This document shows positions 22,113-34,419 of a stretch of 64,000 bases of DNA, in pieces. Origin of the DNA: Tetrastigma voinierianum (Eukaryota; Streptophyta; Magnoliopsida; Vitales; Vitaceae). Where the stretch lies: the NCBI GenBank assembly GCA_016808115.1, contig JAEQBH010007409.1:168552-232551 (forward strand), written 5' to 3'. The position numbers and the translations under genes were made by a program. The stretch's first letter is position 1, and each line of letters opens with the position of its first letter. The notes under the pieces are model-generated. The model saw only the letters and a program-made list of their open reading frames with translations, was not told where the DNA came from and searched no databases.

Positions 22113-25100
22113 TGTAGACCCTCAATTTTGCCCCTCAACACTCGCATTTATCCTATGGAAGCACTCACCCATCGCTCTCATATAACACCATTAGGGCCCT
22201 TTTAGGCTTAGTCTATCTCTGAGCCTCTGTGGGCTTGTATGTGGTCCGTTGAGTGCGTATGTAGTTCACTTTAGAGTGTCATCATGGCTTATTTTTTAGT
22301 TATCGGGTATCAGGCTATAGGGAGTGCTGGGCCCACCTCGAGGTTTTAGCTCAATCAAAGTTTATTGTGAGTATGTCAAATTCAGAGCACTGAGCTTGTT
22401 TCGATCATATCTCCCTTTGTCCAAACTCGTAATCGTTCACTCGGCTTATTTTGTTGGAATCCTTATTCGCCAAAGAGGTTTTTGTTAAAATTATAATTTT
22501 TGTCAAATCGTTTTTACCAATTCCGCTTGACTGTCATCATGGCAATACATATAACACTGTTTTTTCGGGTGATTTCGGGGTGAGCACTCCACCTTGTTTC
22601 ACCATATCTCCTCATCCAGACTTCTGGAATGGTGCAATCGTTTTTTTGTTGGCCCTTATTCTTCAAAGGGAACAATTCCATCGTACTTCATATTTTCTCA
22701 ACCGATGGACCAGTCGCATCCGGTTCAACCGGCTAGTCGTGGGCCACAGCTTCACAGGTGGAGCGCCGTTCAGGATTTCGGGAGCCCAAATCCTATATGG
22801 TTCGGGCCCATAAGCTACAAAATGATCATGGGGAAGTAATAGGGTCCATTTTGGGCCTTGTCTTGGGTTACATGAAGCCTACCATGAATCCATATGGATA
22901 CTTAGGAGCGGCAAGTTTAAAACTTAAGATATTCAAATTTCGCATGGAAATGAGGAGAAGTTAACGGGGAAGTCAAGCTCAGACCGATTCGACTCTTTTC
23001 AAAGCTTGAAGGTGGAAAACACCAGGTAGGCTCGTAACTGAGGTGGGGAATCGCATGCGCGAGAGAAAGATCAAAGTGGAAGGGACTCGCTTAACACTTT
23101 TCCGCTCAAACGCACGCTTATCGATTCTCGCTGATGCTTAGTTTGTATCTTTTCATAGCTACAGGGAAGAGGTAAGAAATGGTGACCTCGGCTCACACTC
23201 TATTCTTTAAGAGACATTCTGATCAAATTTGAGGTCCATTTGAGCCTGCCACGCTCATACGTGAAAGCCTGCTCAACAGCCATCAAGGTTTGGGTAGCTC
23301 GGCTTATTTTGGTTGGTTTTTACTCATCCGAAATGGAAAATGGATCACTGCTTGTTTTTTTAGACTCCTTGAATCTTTTAGAAGGTTCTGGAAAATTTCT
23401 AAGAGCCTCTCTCAACAAAATGGACTCAAGTGGGAAACCGTGATCAAGAGGTTCATTTAGGTTAGGTTTCGCAAGAAAGGCGTTAGGTAGTTTGCTGGTT
23501 TTTGCCGGGTTCTCGCCCATCCGAAATGAGAATCGATCACCGCTTTGTTAGATTCCCCGACTCTTTTAGGAAGGTTCTGAAAATTTTGAGATCCTCTCAA
23601 CGAGATGGACCGGTCAGGAAACCAGATCACCTGGTTCATTAGGTTAGCTCATAGAACGGCAAAATTGGGTAGTTCAGCTTGCTTTTGGTTGGTTCCCATC
23701 ATCCAGCCGAGAATCGATCACCGCTGTCAGGCTAAATTCCCGAATTTGTAAGTGATGGTTCTCAAATTTTTGAAATCTTTCTCAACCCGCCTGACTGGTC
23801 GGGAAAAACCCAACCAGCCGGTTCATTAGGTTCCCATGGTCGATCGCGCTTGGGTAGTTTACGTTATTCTCGTGTTGATTCTTGGTCATTCGTAGCCCGA
23901 CTTTGCACTCGCTTGTCTTTTTGAATTCCTGACTTTGTAAGGATGGTTTTGAAATTTTTTGAAATCTTTTCTCAACCTTCTCTGGATCAAGTTGGGAACC
24001 GAACTACTCGGGTTCATTGTGTCTTGGCTACGGGAATGATAATAGGGTACTTTTTGTTTAGGTTAGTTCTCGTCATTCGAAATTGGAATCGCATTCTTTT
24101 GTTTTGTCGGGATTCGACTGGTGGAGGAATTTTCTGACAAAGGTTCAGAATTCTTCAATCAAGCTGGACTGCTGGAGGAACCGATTCAACCCACAGGCGA
24201 GATGCCTCACGGGCAGCCCCTACTTAGCATGTTTCGCCCCGACCTATCATGGCAGCTCTTAGTTGTCCCAGAAACCTCGTAGGCTGCCTTAGGGTCCGAA
24301 GCTAGTTTTGGTTTGAACAAAGTTTTATAGCGGGCAATGTGGGGATTGGTATGTATGGTTTGCTCAGGATTTTAAAGGGAATGTGCTAAAGTAAGCAAAC
24401 CACTTTACCTCCTCCTTTCACCGCTTTTCTTTGAAGTGATTCAATATTTGGTTTTAAAGTAATGATGTATGATGTATTATTTGTCTTATCTATTCCCATA
24501 TGCTTGGCTAGACCTCGTGTACATGCTTAGGCGTTGGCATTTTGTATTCATATGCTATGGTGTTTGGATTTTTGACATTTGTGATGCATTTCCGAGCCTT
24601 TTGATCACTCCTCTTATGCAAATGGTCATTTAGGGACCACGGTATGTACTTTTAATATCGAAGTGAATGAATTTCACATGGATGTGCTTTGTAAGCCTGG
24701 GGTGTCATGGCTGCTTGTTTATGTTTGTCGCTAACTTTCGATGTAGCGTATGGTCGGGACCACAGTACACTGCTTGCCCTTTTGGTTGAGTGTTTTTAAG
24801 CATGCTGTGATACCAATTAGGTTGGTTTGATCAAGTTGTAGCGTTTAGCCTAAGAGAATTATCCCGACTATGACCCATATGCTCCTACATACCCATAATT
24901 GATTTAGTAGGTAGCTTAGTCTCGTCAGAGGCTGGCTCATGAAGCACCGATAGGAAATCACCCATCTTGGGCCCAGTTTTCGCAAACCGCTTCCACACCG
25001 AGTCATTGGGGTTTTTTGTTCTGCTTGGTTTTCCCCCTTATAAAATAACAACAAAAAGTGGCAATCTCAAAAAAAAGAAAACTCGTCCCGAGATGGATTT

Positions 25101-25206
25101 TCCAAAACTCGAAAAATCAAACCCACATTTTTCTTTTCATTTTTTTACATTTTCCTTCCATTTAAAAGCTGAAGTCGCGCCAGCCCGTGATCTGCCTGGG
25201 TCCACA
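22113..25206 (+). mobile_element. TE-C 3' LTR
   Basis: About 3.1 kb, colinear with the 5' LTR from TGTAGACCCTCAA onward. It ends near GGGTCCACA (25206), after which F1-a resumes with CGATCAAACGG (25216). It differs from the 5' LTR by many small indels and by holding fewer 190-bp units. Confidence 0.75.
23240..24190 (+). repeat. Tandem repeat of about 190 bp in the TE-C 3' LTR
   Basis: Same unit as at 11410-12990. Three good units start near 23320, 23525 and 23705, with two weaker units at about 23890 and 24070. The four missing units account for the length difference between the two LTRs. Confidence 0.75.
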
Positions 25207-25899
25207 GGTGATGTTCGATCAAACGGCCTTCATGCCTCATACAACCGAAACATCATATAACACTTAAATAAAGTGTAAAACCCAAGTAGGATGAAACCCC
25301 TACCTCATGGAGTTTTTCAAAAACTTCCTAAACCGGAGTCCACGCGAGGTCCCCGCCAAGCAGAGCAACCTTCCTGTTCGAAGACTTCCAACGGCCCGAT
25401 CGTCCTGCGAAACCTCCAGAGAAGCTTCACTCCTTCTCTAAAACGAACTGGTAAGCTCAACAAAAATATCCTCCCGCATCGCTTTTCTTTGGTCTTTGTT
25501 TAGGGAGATGAACACTATTCGCTAATTCGTCTTATTATCATTTAAAATAACTTTTATAATGCCATCTATGTCCCCAAGCTTGGATTTTCGACATTTGGCA
25601 CTATCTCGGCCGTCCATTTTCATCATTTCTCTACTCATGCCACTCATGGCACATGAGTACGTGTTATATGTGACTTTTGTCACATCGAATATCGTTTTAC
25701 AACACCCGAAAAGCGATGCCTCGAAAAATGTGTAAATTCCACTGCTCAAATTGACAAATTCAATGTATTGATTTCGCGAGACACCTTAATCCGTGAAATC
25801 CGCTTCGGCCATCCGAGATCTAGAGAATAAATTTTGGATTTTTGATCAAAATTAAGATTTTACCCTTTTTCCAGAAATTGGAATTTCTCGGGTCTTACA
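25207..25899 (-). mobile_element. Solo LTR F1-a, right part (LTR 5' end)
   Basis: It continues F1-a after TE-C, ending TTTCTCGGGTCTTACA at 25899, the complement of the F1 LTR start TGTAAGACCCGAGAAA. The segment GGCACTATCTCGGCCGTCC and the following words match F1-c (43855) and F1-f (63735). Confidence 0.8.
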
Positions 25900-25927
25900 T
25901 ATCGTATACCTATGTTTGATACCAACT
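25900..25927 (-). promoter_or_regulatory. TE-B primer binding site
   Basis: On the minus strand, directly after the LTR end GGGGTGTGACA and a 3-base spacer, TGGTATCAAACATAGG (25924-25909) matches the initiator-methionine tRNA PBS consensus TGGTATCAGAGC with a small change. It fixes the orientation of TE-B and shows that 25928-28963 is its 5' LTR. Confidence 0.75.
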
Positions 25928-28900
25928 TGTCACACCCCCATCCCTACTAGTGGTAGGTATGTCGGCCACCCCACAAAAACCCTCCACCGTGACTTCCAAT
26001 GACTAGAGAATCCTGTGAAGCGAAGCCCTGTTGGTTGCTGAAAACCCGTATACAAAATTTTCTTTTCTAAATTGTGACGATAAAAATTCAGCAAAGATAA
26101 CAACTCGGCAAACAGACATCTCAATACCTGTATATACAATTTACACTTTTAAAACATGGCAACCAACAACATTTCTTCAAAAGAGCCTCCAACTCATCAC
26201 ATTATGTACATAAATATGCACAACTATACAAGTGCAAAGTGTTTTCAAATAAAAGTTAGCTATAGTTGAGTAAATACAGCACATATACTAGAAGTCAGGA
26301 GGACCCTGGTATGTCCCAACGTCCGGCGTGCCTGTACCTGGAAAATAGTTTTTAAAACAGGAAAATAATGAGCTAAACGAGCTCAGTGAGTGTATGCCTT
26401 TGGAAATACTTGGTTTTTCTGTAAAATGTCTCAAAACTGTAAAACTATCCTTTACAAAACATTTTCCAGAATCCTTACTTGCTTGCTATAAAAGTTTCTA
26501 AAACTTTTCATCATATGCTTGCTTGCTTTGCTTTAAAAGTTTCATAAACCTTTTCATCATATGCTTTTGCTTTGAAAAAAGCTTCTCTTATAAAACTTTT
26601 CATAAAACCGATTGCTTATTTGTTTTAAAAGTTTATAAACCCTTTTCGTAAACTCGCCGCTTGCTTTGATTCAAAAGTTTCTAAACTTTTCGTGAAACCG
26701 CTTGTTTACTTTGTTTTTAAAAGTTTCTAAAACTTTTAAACTACTGCTTGTTTTTATCGTAGAAAAGTTTCTAAAACTTTCATAAAATGTGCCATTTCTT
26801 CAAGGGTTGATTTTAAAATCGCATAAAATGCTTATAATTCAAGATCAACCACCTGAGGCCTTCGTTTCATCGACCTAGTAAAACACGGAGCCCGGGCTTC
26901 AACCGTGCCTGGAAGGACCTCGGTCCAGCCATCACCTAGGGAAGGGCCTTAGACATCACTTTTTTCCGGGAGCAATACGCGAAAGACCTTGGTCTACATC
27001 ACTATATAATAGCTAGCGCGTTAACCCTATATACTCCAATACGTGTCACGGTCTCCTTTAAATGCCATGATGCATGAACTAAGTTTGCCGACCAGGTAAA
27101 TCTAAAATGCATGAAATGATGTCCTAACACCACCGTGCACTCACAATATCTCCTAATCGTATGTTTGCTTGAAAACCAGGATTTTATAGGCCTCGCTTTT
27201 ATAAAAATATACTTCGCTTGCTCGCTTGAAACATGGTTTAACACCATAACCATCGTTGTTTGAAATATGGTTTGATAATTCAAAACCATCGCTGCCATTA
27301 AAAACTCATTAAGCTGCTTGTTAAAATATGGTTATAATCAAAACCATTAAATACCAAGAAAACAGTTTATAATAATACACTAGTATTTAAAAATAGGTCA
27401 GGAACACTCACCTTTGCTTACCAAAACTTGTTAACGACTCCAATAACTTTCCTCCTTTCGCTTTTAGCTTTCATACACTCAAACCATCACGACGAAACAT
27501 TAATCGCCCGCGTATATCGTGAAAACTTAATGTACTTCACGTGCAAGTCACTTTAGTAATACACAACATTCATATAAAAACCAATGGAATAATTTACCCT
27601 TGGAAAGACCAAAAAGCTCCTAACAAAAAAAAACCACTGATTTTGGCAAACGTTTTTCCAACAATACTCTATGGACTTTATTATCCAAAAATTATTCAAA
27701 CGGTCTTCAAAAATTATGAAACTCTCTAGAGAAGTCCTTTATATATCCAATGACATCTCTTTAAACTTTCAATTTAAATTCCTTCTTTAAGGCCCTCAAC
27801 CACATAACACAAGTTACAACATTTTTGATGCCAAATTGGTTAGCTCACTGGATCACCTACTGTTTTCCTTGATTTATGGGGTCTTAACTCCATAAATTGG
27901 AAATGTTTTCTTCACTCATTTGAAGCTATGGTTCTAAGGTTTCTTCTCCAATTTGAATCACCCAATTTGGATTACCAAAACTCAAGTTATTGTATTTTAC
28001 ATCTAGATTACTCAAATTGGCAGAACAGAATCTGCACATAGCTCCATTTTGAAAAATTTCTGGGCACTTTGGGGTTACAATTTGTATGTCAAGTAACTTA
28101 TTCCCCTAGAAGTATATTTTACCCATAATTTTGAATTACTCAATTTGGATGAGTGAAACTCAATTTATGGCCAAAACACTACAACAATACCCAAAACAGA
28201 GCATAACCGGTGAGCTACACGAGCTCACCTTTCAGTCCGTATTTGGGAGCCTTAGAGCTACAATTTTCTCTTTGTCCCTTCTATACATTTGTATCCCTAT
28301 CTCTTATGATTCTTTACAAATTGGAATCAATTCATTTAGATGATTATAACTTAATCTATAACCAAAACAAGAACATGGGTTTTACAAAATTTTGACAGCA
28401 TTTCCTTTCAAAACCCAACATTCTCCTTTTTACAACCATTCCTCAAAACCAACATGGAATTTACCCAAAACAACTCCACCACACTTGTATTGGTGGTCAG
28501 AACTTCTATAACCAAACCCTAGGTAAAAACTTTAAGAATTCATACCATGTCCACAAATCCATACCAAAAATCCAAAATACACAAGATTCCATGGAAACAT
28601 ACTCGAAATTCTTCTCCTTCCTCTTTCTTCCTCTTCTTCTTCTTCTCTTCCTTTCTTCTTCTCTCCTTTTCTCTTCCTCCCAACCGTGGAGTTCTTCCTA
28701 AGTGTGAGACCAAAATGAGATTTGTTTGTCTCACCGCTTCTTATATTAAACAACTTTCCTTTACTACAAGTCGTCCTCAAACTACATCTTATTTGTACCA
28801 TAAATTTTCTATTTCTAAAATAGCATACAATCTTCTTTTATTATGACCTTCATCTCCTTTTTGGCAAATTAAAACTTCCCAAAAATATTACAATAACACT

Positions 28901-28963
28901 TGGTGCACATACGCGCCCCTACGGTTACACGTACCTTACACCCTCTCGGGATTGGGCGTTACA
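25928..28963 (-). mobile_element. TE-B 5' LTR
   Basis: 3.04 kb with minus-sense ends TGTAACGCCCAATCCC (28963) and GGGGTGTGACA (25928), and a PBS next to the latter. The 5-mer beyond it is CAATC (28964-28968). No ORF here is credible; the open frame at 28547-28846 covers a CTTCTT-rich stretch. Confidence 0.7.
26470..26790. repeat. Degenerate tandem repeat in the TE-B LTR
   Basis: Five to six copies of a unit of about 55-60 bp built on GCTTTAAAAGTTTCTAAAAC and TTTTCATAAAACC. Confidence 0.6.
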
Positions 28964-30054
28964 CAATCATTATTCCGTTTAAAAAATAAAAACAAGGACA
29001 AAAAACAAAAAAACAAACAAACAAACAAACACATCCATCATCCATTCGTCCATCCATCCACCCATCTACTCTTCTTCTATCTACCAACTTATCTCCCCCA
29101 TTTATATCTTATTCTTTTATTAGAACCTTATGATCAATTTGTAACCCTTTTAGTAATGCTTTTTCCTCTAAAAAGTTTAACAATTTATGCACCCATCTTA
29201 CTTATAAATATCTTGTTGAAAAATTAGAACCCGTCTTCTTAGGTAATTCGCAGTAACTAATTGTAATTCTGTAACATGTAGAAATCTTCCGATAGAAATA
29301 AGCTTCCTATATATACTCTTTACCTCCCCGCCCGCTTGACGTGCCCAAAACAATTCCTCCTCTCTTTATCTCATTTTGATAACATTGCAAACGTACATGT
29401 GCCTCTTTTAACACTCAAATAAAGTATACCACATCCATTTTGCATCTGAGAAAGACCCGGAAAAAATGTCACATTTTTGCGGGCCTTTACAACTGAAATT
29501 GAATAAACTAAATTTGTATGTGAAATGATTACGCTTAGGTGAGATCCCAATCGAAAAACCCATTACATTTGACATCTAGACTTAGACCAATGTATTCAAG
29601 TGTGAATGTAAGAGATTAAGTACTAACAAGAAAAAGACTTTCATCTCATATGAGTTTAAGCAAAGGAAGAAGAATAAAGTGAACATCGTATATCTACATT
29701 GAGAATTGCATCGTAAAAATATCTCGAAGATGTTATTCATGCATCAGCTAAGAAAAACATGCAAGGGTAGCTTTCCACCTCTCTCGCTCTACATAATGTT
29801 TAGCTCACGTAATGAATTAATGTTTACCCATCAGAAAAAGACAACGTTTCAGATAATAAGGGAAACGGTAAACTAAAACAATTGTGCACATTAAATAATA
29901 AAAAAAAATTGTCTAAGTAGACATAAAAACTTGATTCTTGAAAGGTGGGTTGGAAAAGATGGAAAGACCAGTGAAACTAAAGGAATCTCAAAGGAATGTA
30001 CCAGATCCAATACATGTCGATTTCATCACATCTCGCGTAGCATTGTCTCGCTAT
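28964..30054. other. Spacer without recognised gene; simple repeats
   Basis: AT-rich. It holds (CAAA)n at about 29008-29033 and a CCAT/CATC-rich run at 29034-29070. No protein motif was recognised on either strand. It is probably part of the sequence that hosted the nested elements. Confidence 0.5.
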
Positions 30055-31742
30055 TGTAAACCCCGAAAATTCAAAATTTTCTCGAAAATGGTAAAATGGT
30101 AATTTCGGAGAAAATCCAAAATTTTCTAGATTCTGATCACTAAACTGATTTCACCATTTAAATCGCTCACAAATCTAGCTACCATCGCCACTTTTATCGA
30201 CTCGAGACATTTGAATTTCACGCTGAGGCAATCGTGCTCGTGCCATATGACGGATTGTGAAAGACATGCGGATGCTTAATAAAATACCCATTACACGCAC
30301 CCACGCGGATACATGCTGCGACGACAATGAGAGGATGGAGATGAATGACTTAGATTAAGCCATGTGTCAAATAGTTAAATGAAAGTAATATGGATGCGAA
30401 ATTTTTGAAAGTTTAAATGAATAAAGACAAAGAAATAGTTCTTTCTCCAATTGGAAAGCAAAACGTGCAATGAGGGTAAGAGTTTCAGATTTCCAGAGAG
30501 AGAAATTTTGACTTCTCTCTAGATTTCCCGCTTGGACCCTGAAAGCAAGAAGCAAAGTTGCTCTACGCGGCAAGGGCTACACATATGGGTACCGGTTTTG
30601 TGGAGTTCCCACAACTCCAAGAGGTAGGGATCTTTCCTACTTGGTTTATTCTTTGGCTAAGAGCCATTTAATGGGATTCGGGATTTGCTGAGGCCCAATG
30701 GCCATGTTATCGCCTCAAAATCTTTCAACTGAGTGAATTAATCCTCATTTCTTGTGTGGCCGTGAACAATGCCGCACTTGTGGTTTCACTATTCACATGA
30801 TTGGTTGTGAAGCTTTTGTGTTGTTGCGATTCAAAATGAATTGTTGATTGTAATTGAATCATGAGCTAAGTTTGATGTTATTGTGAATTGAATAATGTGA
30901 ATTATGTGAATTAAATTTTGTTAATATATACACAAAAATATATTAGCATAAATTGTTTGAAATGGCATATTGTGATCTGATGCAGATAACTGGCACCTAG
31001 AACGGTAGCCGTGAGTGCATGACATGAAAGAAAATGAAAGAAGATGAAAATGGTTGTAAAAGGAAATTCAAGGAAGATTTTCCGAATAATTGCCTTTATA
31101 GAGTTGTCCACCATTCATCCTGAGGCCGAATCTACAAGACTATTTAGGAGAATTTCACCCAACACCACCCCTGAGAGTTGTCCAACATATTTACCGAACT
31201 CTCAGAAAGCCAAGGACAAAAAACAAGTTATTTTGAAAACTGTATTTTTGCTCGCATTCGTCATGCACGTGAGGAGCCTGGGGTGAGGACTCGAGGCATG
31301 GATTGGGCAAGACATTCAAGTAGGATCATGGCGCTGAGTGTGTTTGTCACAAGACATGCACTTAGGTGGGGAGTAACACATGTAGGAAATTATCACTACT
31401 AGGCATTGCTCACCTTGTCGAGGGATCATTATTTCGCATACGTGGGAGTAAATAGTGAAGACTACGGGCCACTGTAGGCCGATTTCGTAAGAAAGCCGAC
31501 CGCGCTTTGATATTTTATTTCAGAAAACACGATTAAACTCTAAATTTTGATATATGTTTTGCTAAGAGTAATGTAATAACCCTTGAACTATTGTTATGGC
31601 AGTTGGATGTATTCTCATGAATATCGATGGCTGGGCCTGGGCGGCCGTTTTTTACTTCATGTACATGTCTCATGATATGAGACACGTTTATTCGCTGTGC
31701 CGACGGGTGTCAACAAGGGACCCCGTGATCGGGGGTGTCACA
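30055..31742 (+). mobile_element. Solo LTR F2-a
   Basis: It starts TGTAAACCCCGAAAATTC and ends GATCGGGGGTGTCACA, 1.69 kb. Flanks are GCTAT (30050-30054) and GCCTAT (31743-31748), a TSD with one extra base. The layout parallels F1 (GAGGTAGGGATC...TTGGTTTATTC and the GTGAGTGCATGA segment), but the sequence is clearly divergent and the 54-bp repeats are absent. No internal region is attached. Confidence 0.7.
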
Positions 31743-33149
31743 GCCTATAACAAAGAACAATGCATTATGGTAGTCTAAAAGTGGAAGCATTATACCCGAC
31801 GAAGGCTGCAAGAAGAAAAAAATATCTCTGATTTATATTCTGACACCAAACATCTCAACTATCTAGATGGTCAATGCATTCATTATCTAGTTAGATTTCC
31901 ACCTCTCACCAATTTACAAAATGCACATGTGTGCTCATGATTGATAGATTCAATGATTGTAGAAGGCCAAAGAAGAATATAAACAAATTAATCTTGGATA
32001 TCAATATCAGGAGAATTGTTTTATGACCTCCCTAACTTGATATTCTTTAAAACAATTCCATCGCGAAACGTTCATGATGGAAGTGATAATAATTTCTTTA
32101 TATAATCAGAGCAGAGTCGAATCAATTGATGTAGCCTGTATTATGAATCACTCCTACATAAGAAAAAACAAGCATGTAAACAGCTCATAGCAATGATCTG
32201 TATATCCAATTATGTCTAACTAAGTCATTTTCCCTGGTTTTAGTAAAAGCAACCAATCAAAACAACGTGACATTAGCTAATGCATATGCAACATGAAACA
32301 AAATATAATCAAGGAAATCAAATGTCCAATATCCAATGAAAAAGACCAAAATACTTATCATATGTTCTCAAGATCTTCTTAAAAAGGATAAGTTATAACG
32401 ATTTGCCAACCTCTCTGCTGGGTAGTGACATCCTCCCGCTATATGATCAAGACAAGAAGCTCACCAAAATACGCTCCGATAATCTCGACATCAACAACAA
32501 ACATCAAGACATTTTTTTGAAGGATTATACCTATTCATCATATTAAATGAAGAACAACAAGAACATACCATACAATAGTGAAATTTAAATAATTGAATAA
32601 AAAAGAACAGAATGATTAATCTGGCAAACTTCGTAAAAATTTGAAGTAACTCCAAAAGCAATTTTCATAATCTATCAAAAATAAATATTTAGGAAACAAT
32701 CATACATCAACGATAGTATATTAAACACACCACAACAAAGGATAATTAGGTTTAATTTCACCGAGTAGCAAAAGATCCATTCAACATCGAGGTACAAGAT
32801 TATGCTAGCCAACAAATGTTTGACTCCTAGGATTCATCTCAACTCTACTTAAGCAAAATACAGCCACCAATAAAGGGTTTGAAAAGGGAAATCTTTCTTT
32901 TTGTTTTTGTTTTTCTTTAGAAAATTAATAATCGCTGAAACAAGGAGGATTCGTTCAATTCATCAAACCATCTCTTTTCATCGCAAAAATTATCTTAGGG
33001 CAAAAGAAAAAACAGCCAACTTTGAGGAAATTTGTCCTTCAAACAAGCAACCCCTAGAAGGCGTTTTCAAAACCAAAAATCCACACACACTAGGACGAAA
33101 ACATATCTCGACTCCAAACAACAAAGAAAAACAAAAAGGAAAACCTTAC
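31743..33149. other. AT-rich stretch, possible intronic host DNA
   Basis: No transposon signature. On the minus strand, 32504-32385 reads as 40 codons with a single TAG (starts MFVVDVEIIGAYFGELLVLI, resumes REDVTTQQRGWQIVITYP). This is protein-like, but I cannot assign it to a family. Nothing else is supported. Confidence 0.25.
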
Positions 33150-33484
33150 TGCTTCATGATCCACAAATTCCTAGACTATTTGATATTTGACTTTGATATA
33201 GAACAAGAGTATCATCCATGATCTGATGTCTCCTCTCAGCTAGATGAAGAAGAAGAAGAAGAATAAAGAATGTATGAAGGCTGAATAGCGTTGAAGCAAA
33301 TGGCCTTGACAGGCTTGTGAGAGAGAGAGTAGAAGAAGAAGAAGAACTGCACTGCAAAGAGCTGAACAAAGCAAAGTAAGACGTCGTGATGATTTCTTAT
33401 TTCAACTCAGACGCACCCACCGCAAGAGGCGATGAGGATGAAATTGATCTCGCAAAGAATAATGTGATCGCCATCTACTTTATA
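33150..33484 (-). promoter_or_regulatory. Candidate promoter and 5' leader of a minus-strand host gene
   Basis: On the minus strand, TATAAA (33484-33479) is followed by a leader with CTTCTT and CTCTCTCT runs of the kind common in plant 5' UTRs. A short upstream ORF follows (ATG at 33204, 20 codons), then ATGAAGCA with a good splice donor GTAAGG directly after it (33157-33144). This fits a first exon with very little coding sequence, but no second exon could be recognised, so the gene is not named. Confidence 0.3.
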
Positions 33485-34286
33485 GAGAATTAGGGTTTAG
33501 GAGCTTGGATACGGCTATGGTGATTTCAAGGTTTAGAGGATTTAGATTTTGCCCCGATCCCGGGTTATATTTAGAGAGTTTCATGAGGGTTGTCTTGGTC
33601 AAGAGCTTTGAGATAACACGTTTTCAAGTAACCATCTTCTAAGTTCAAAATATGCCGATAAATGTAAAAAAATATTGATAAAATATCGGTTCAAATGCCC
33701 TAAAGTATAAAATATTGGTAAACACAAACCATATTTGGTATATTGATGGATATATTTACATAAATATCGATAAATATAAAATATTTGAAATTTATTAAAA
33801 ATAATTTAAAATGTGATCAAATAAGTAAAAAGGCATATATTAAAATTATTTTATAAATATAATATATACATTATCATTTCCTAAATTTTAAATATATAAA
33901 TATAATGAATAATTGATTTCATTCTATAAATATAAATTATTTATTTTATTCAAATAATTTAATTATCAAATAATTATTATTGCTTAAACACATGATTGAT
34001 TGAGATATCAAAATAGAAAAGATAAAAAAATTTAAATACTTGATTGAACAAAAATAAAGTCGAGACACTAAAATATAAAAATCAAAAGTTTAAACACTTA
34101 CAGCCATTATATAATAGAACCCTTTATTAGTCTACAAGCCCCCATTGTTCTGTAGATTTAGGATAGTTTCATATTAGCATAAAAATTCACTTTTTTTCGA
34201 CTACTTGCGTAAAAAATAAATATGATCAACCAGTTCAATTAACGGGGCCAGGGTAAACTTTTTAAGAATCCACAAACTTCTTAAAG
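33485..34286. other. AT-rich spacer
   Basis: Very AT-rich (33650-34130 especially), with no ORF or repeat family recognised. It would hold the 3' UTR of the exon at 34287-34419 at its right end. Confidence 0.4.
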
Positions 34287-34419
34287 TTATTCAACCAATA
34301 CAAGCTGCTTCTTCGTTCTTATTTTTTCAGCGTAGTCGTGCAAGAAGTCAGAGTGTTGGTTTAATTCCCCAGTCTCCAAATACTTGTGGATAGCATTCCG
34401 AAGATTCACATTCATTTCC
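34287..34419 (-). CDS. Terminal coding exon of an unrecognised host gene
   Basis: On the minus strand a pyrimidine-rich CCTCTTCTCGTAG acceptor precedes an open frame of 43 codons that starts EMNVNLRNAIHKYLETGEL, continues NQHSDFLHDYAEKIRTKKQL and ends VLVE, TAA (34289-34287). It has the balanced, charged, helical composition of a real protein and has no stop or frameshift, unlike everything else in the window. It would be the C-terminus of a small protein. The frame needs two bases from the preceding exon, which does not match the exon-like stretch at 35306, so another exon is expected between. I do not recognise the family. Confidence 0.5.

Larger units (their letters stand above)
10269..25206 (+). 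mobile_element. TE-C: Tat/Ogre-like LTR retrotransposon, both LTRs present
   Basis: Two long direct repeats starting TGTAGACCCTCAA (10269 and 22113) flank a plus-strand internal region holding gag (15037-16560) and the integrase end (17975-18794). A long 3' UTR and a PPT lie just before the second LTR. The integrase signature (VEAANKNIKR, RTSFRTSTGSTPYSLVYG) is that of Tat/Ogre-type elements without a chromodomain. Protease, RT and RNase H are missing. The element interrupts F1-a, whose sequence continues correctly on both sides. The right end is uncertain by about 10 bp because the terminal sequences of the two LTRs differ; a GGGAC TSD is present at the left (10264-10268) but not convincing at the right. 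Confidence 0.85.

Noticed and set aside
28532..28846. Open frames on both strands in the TE-B LTR
   Set aside because: They cover a CTTCTT/GAAGAA-rich stretch and give Ser/Phe- or Glu/Arg/Lys-rich low-complexity products.
33144..33160. Start of an ENY2-like gene, suggested by ATGAAGCA before a splice donor
   Set aside because: Two and a half codons are no evidence, and no ENY2-type exon was found downstream.
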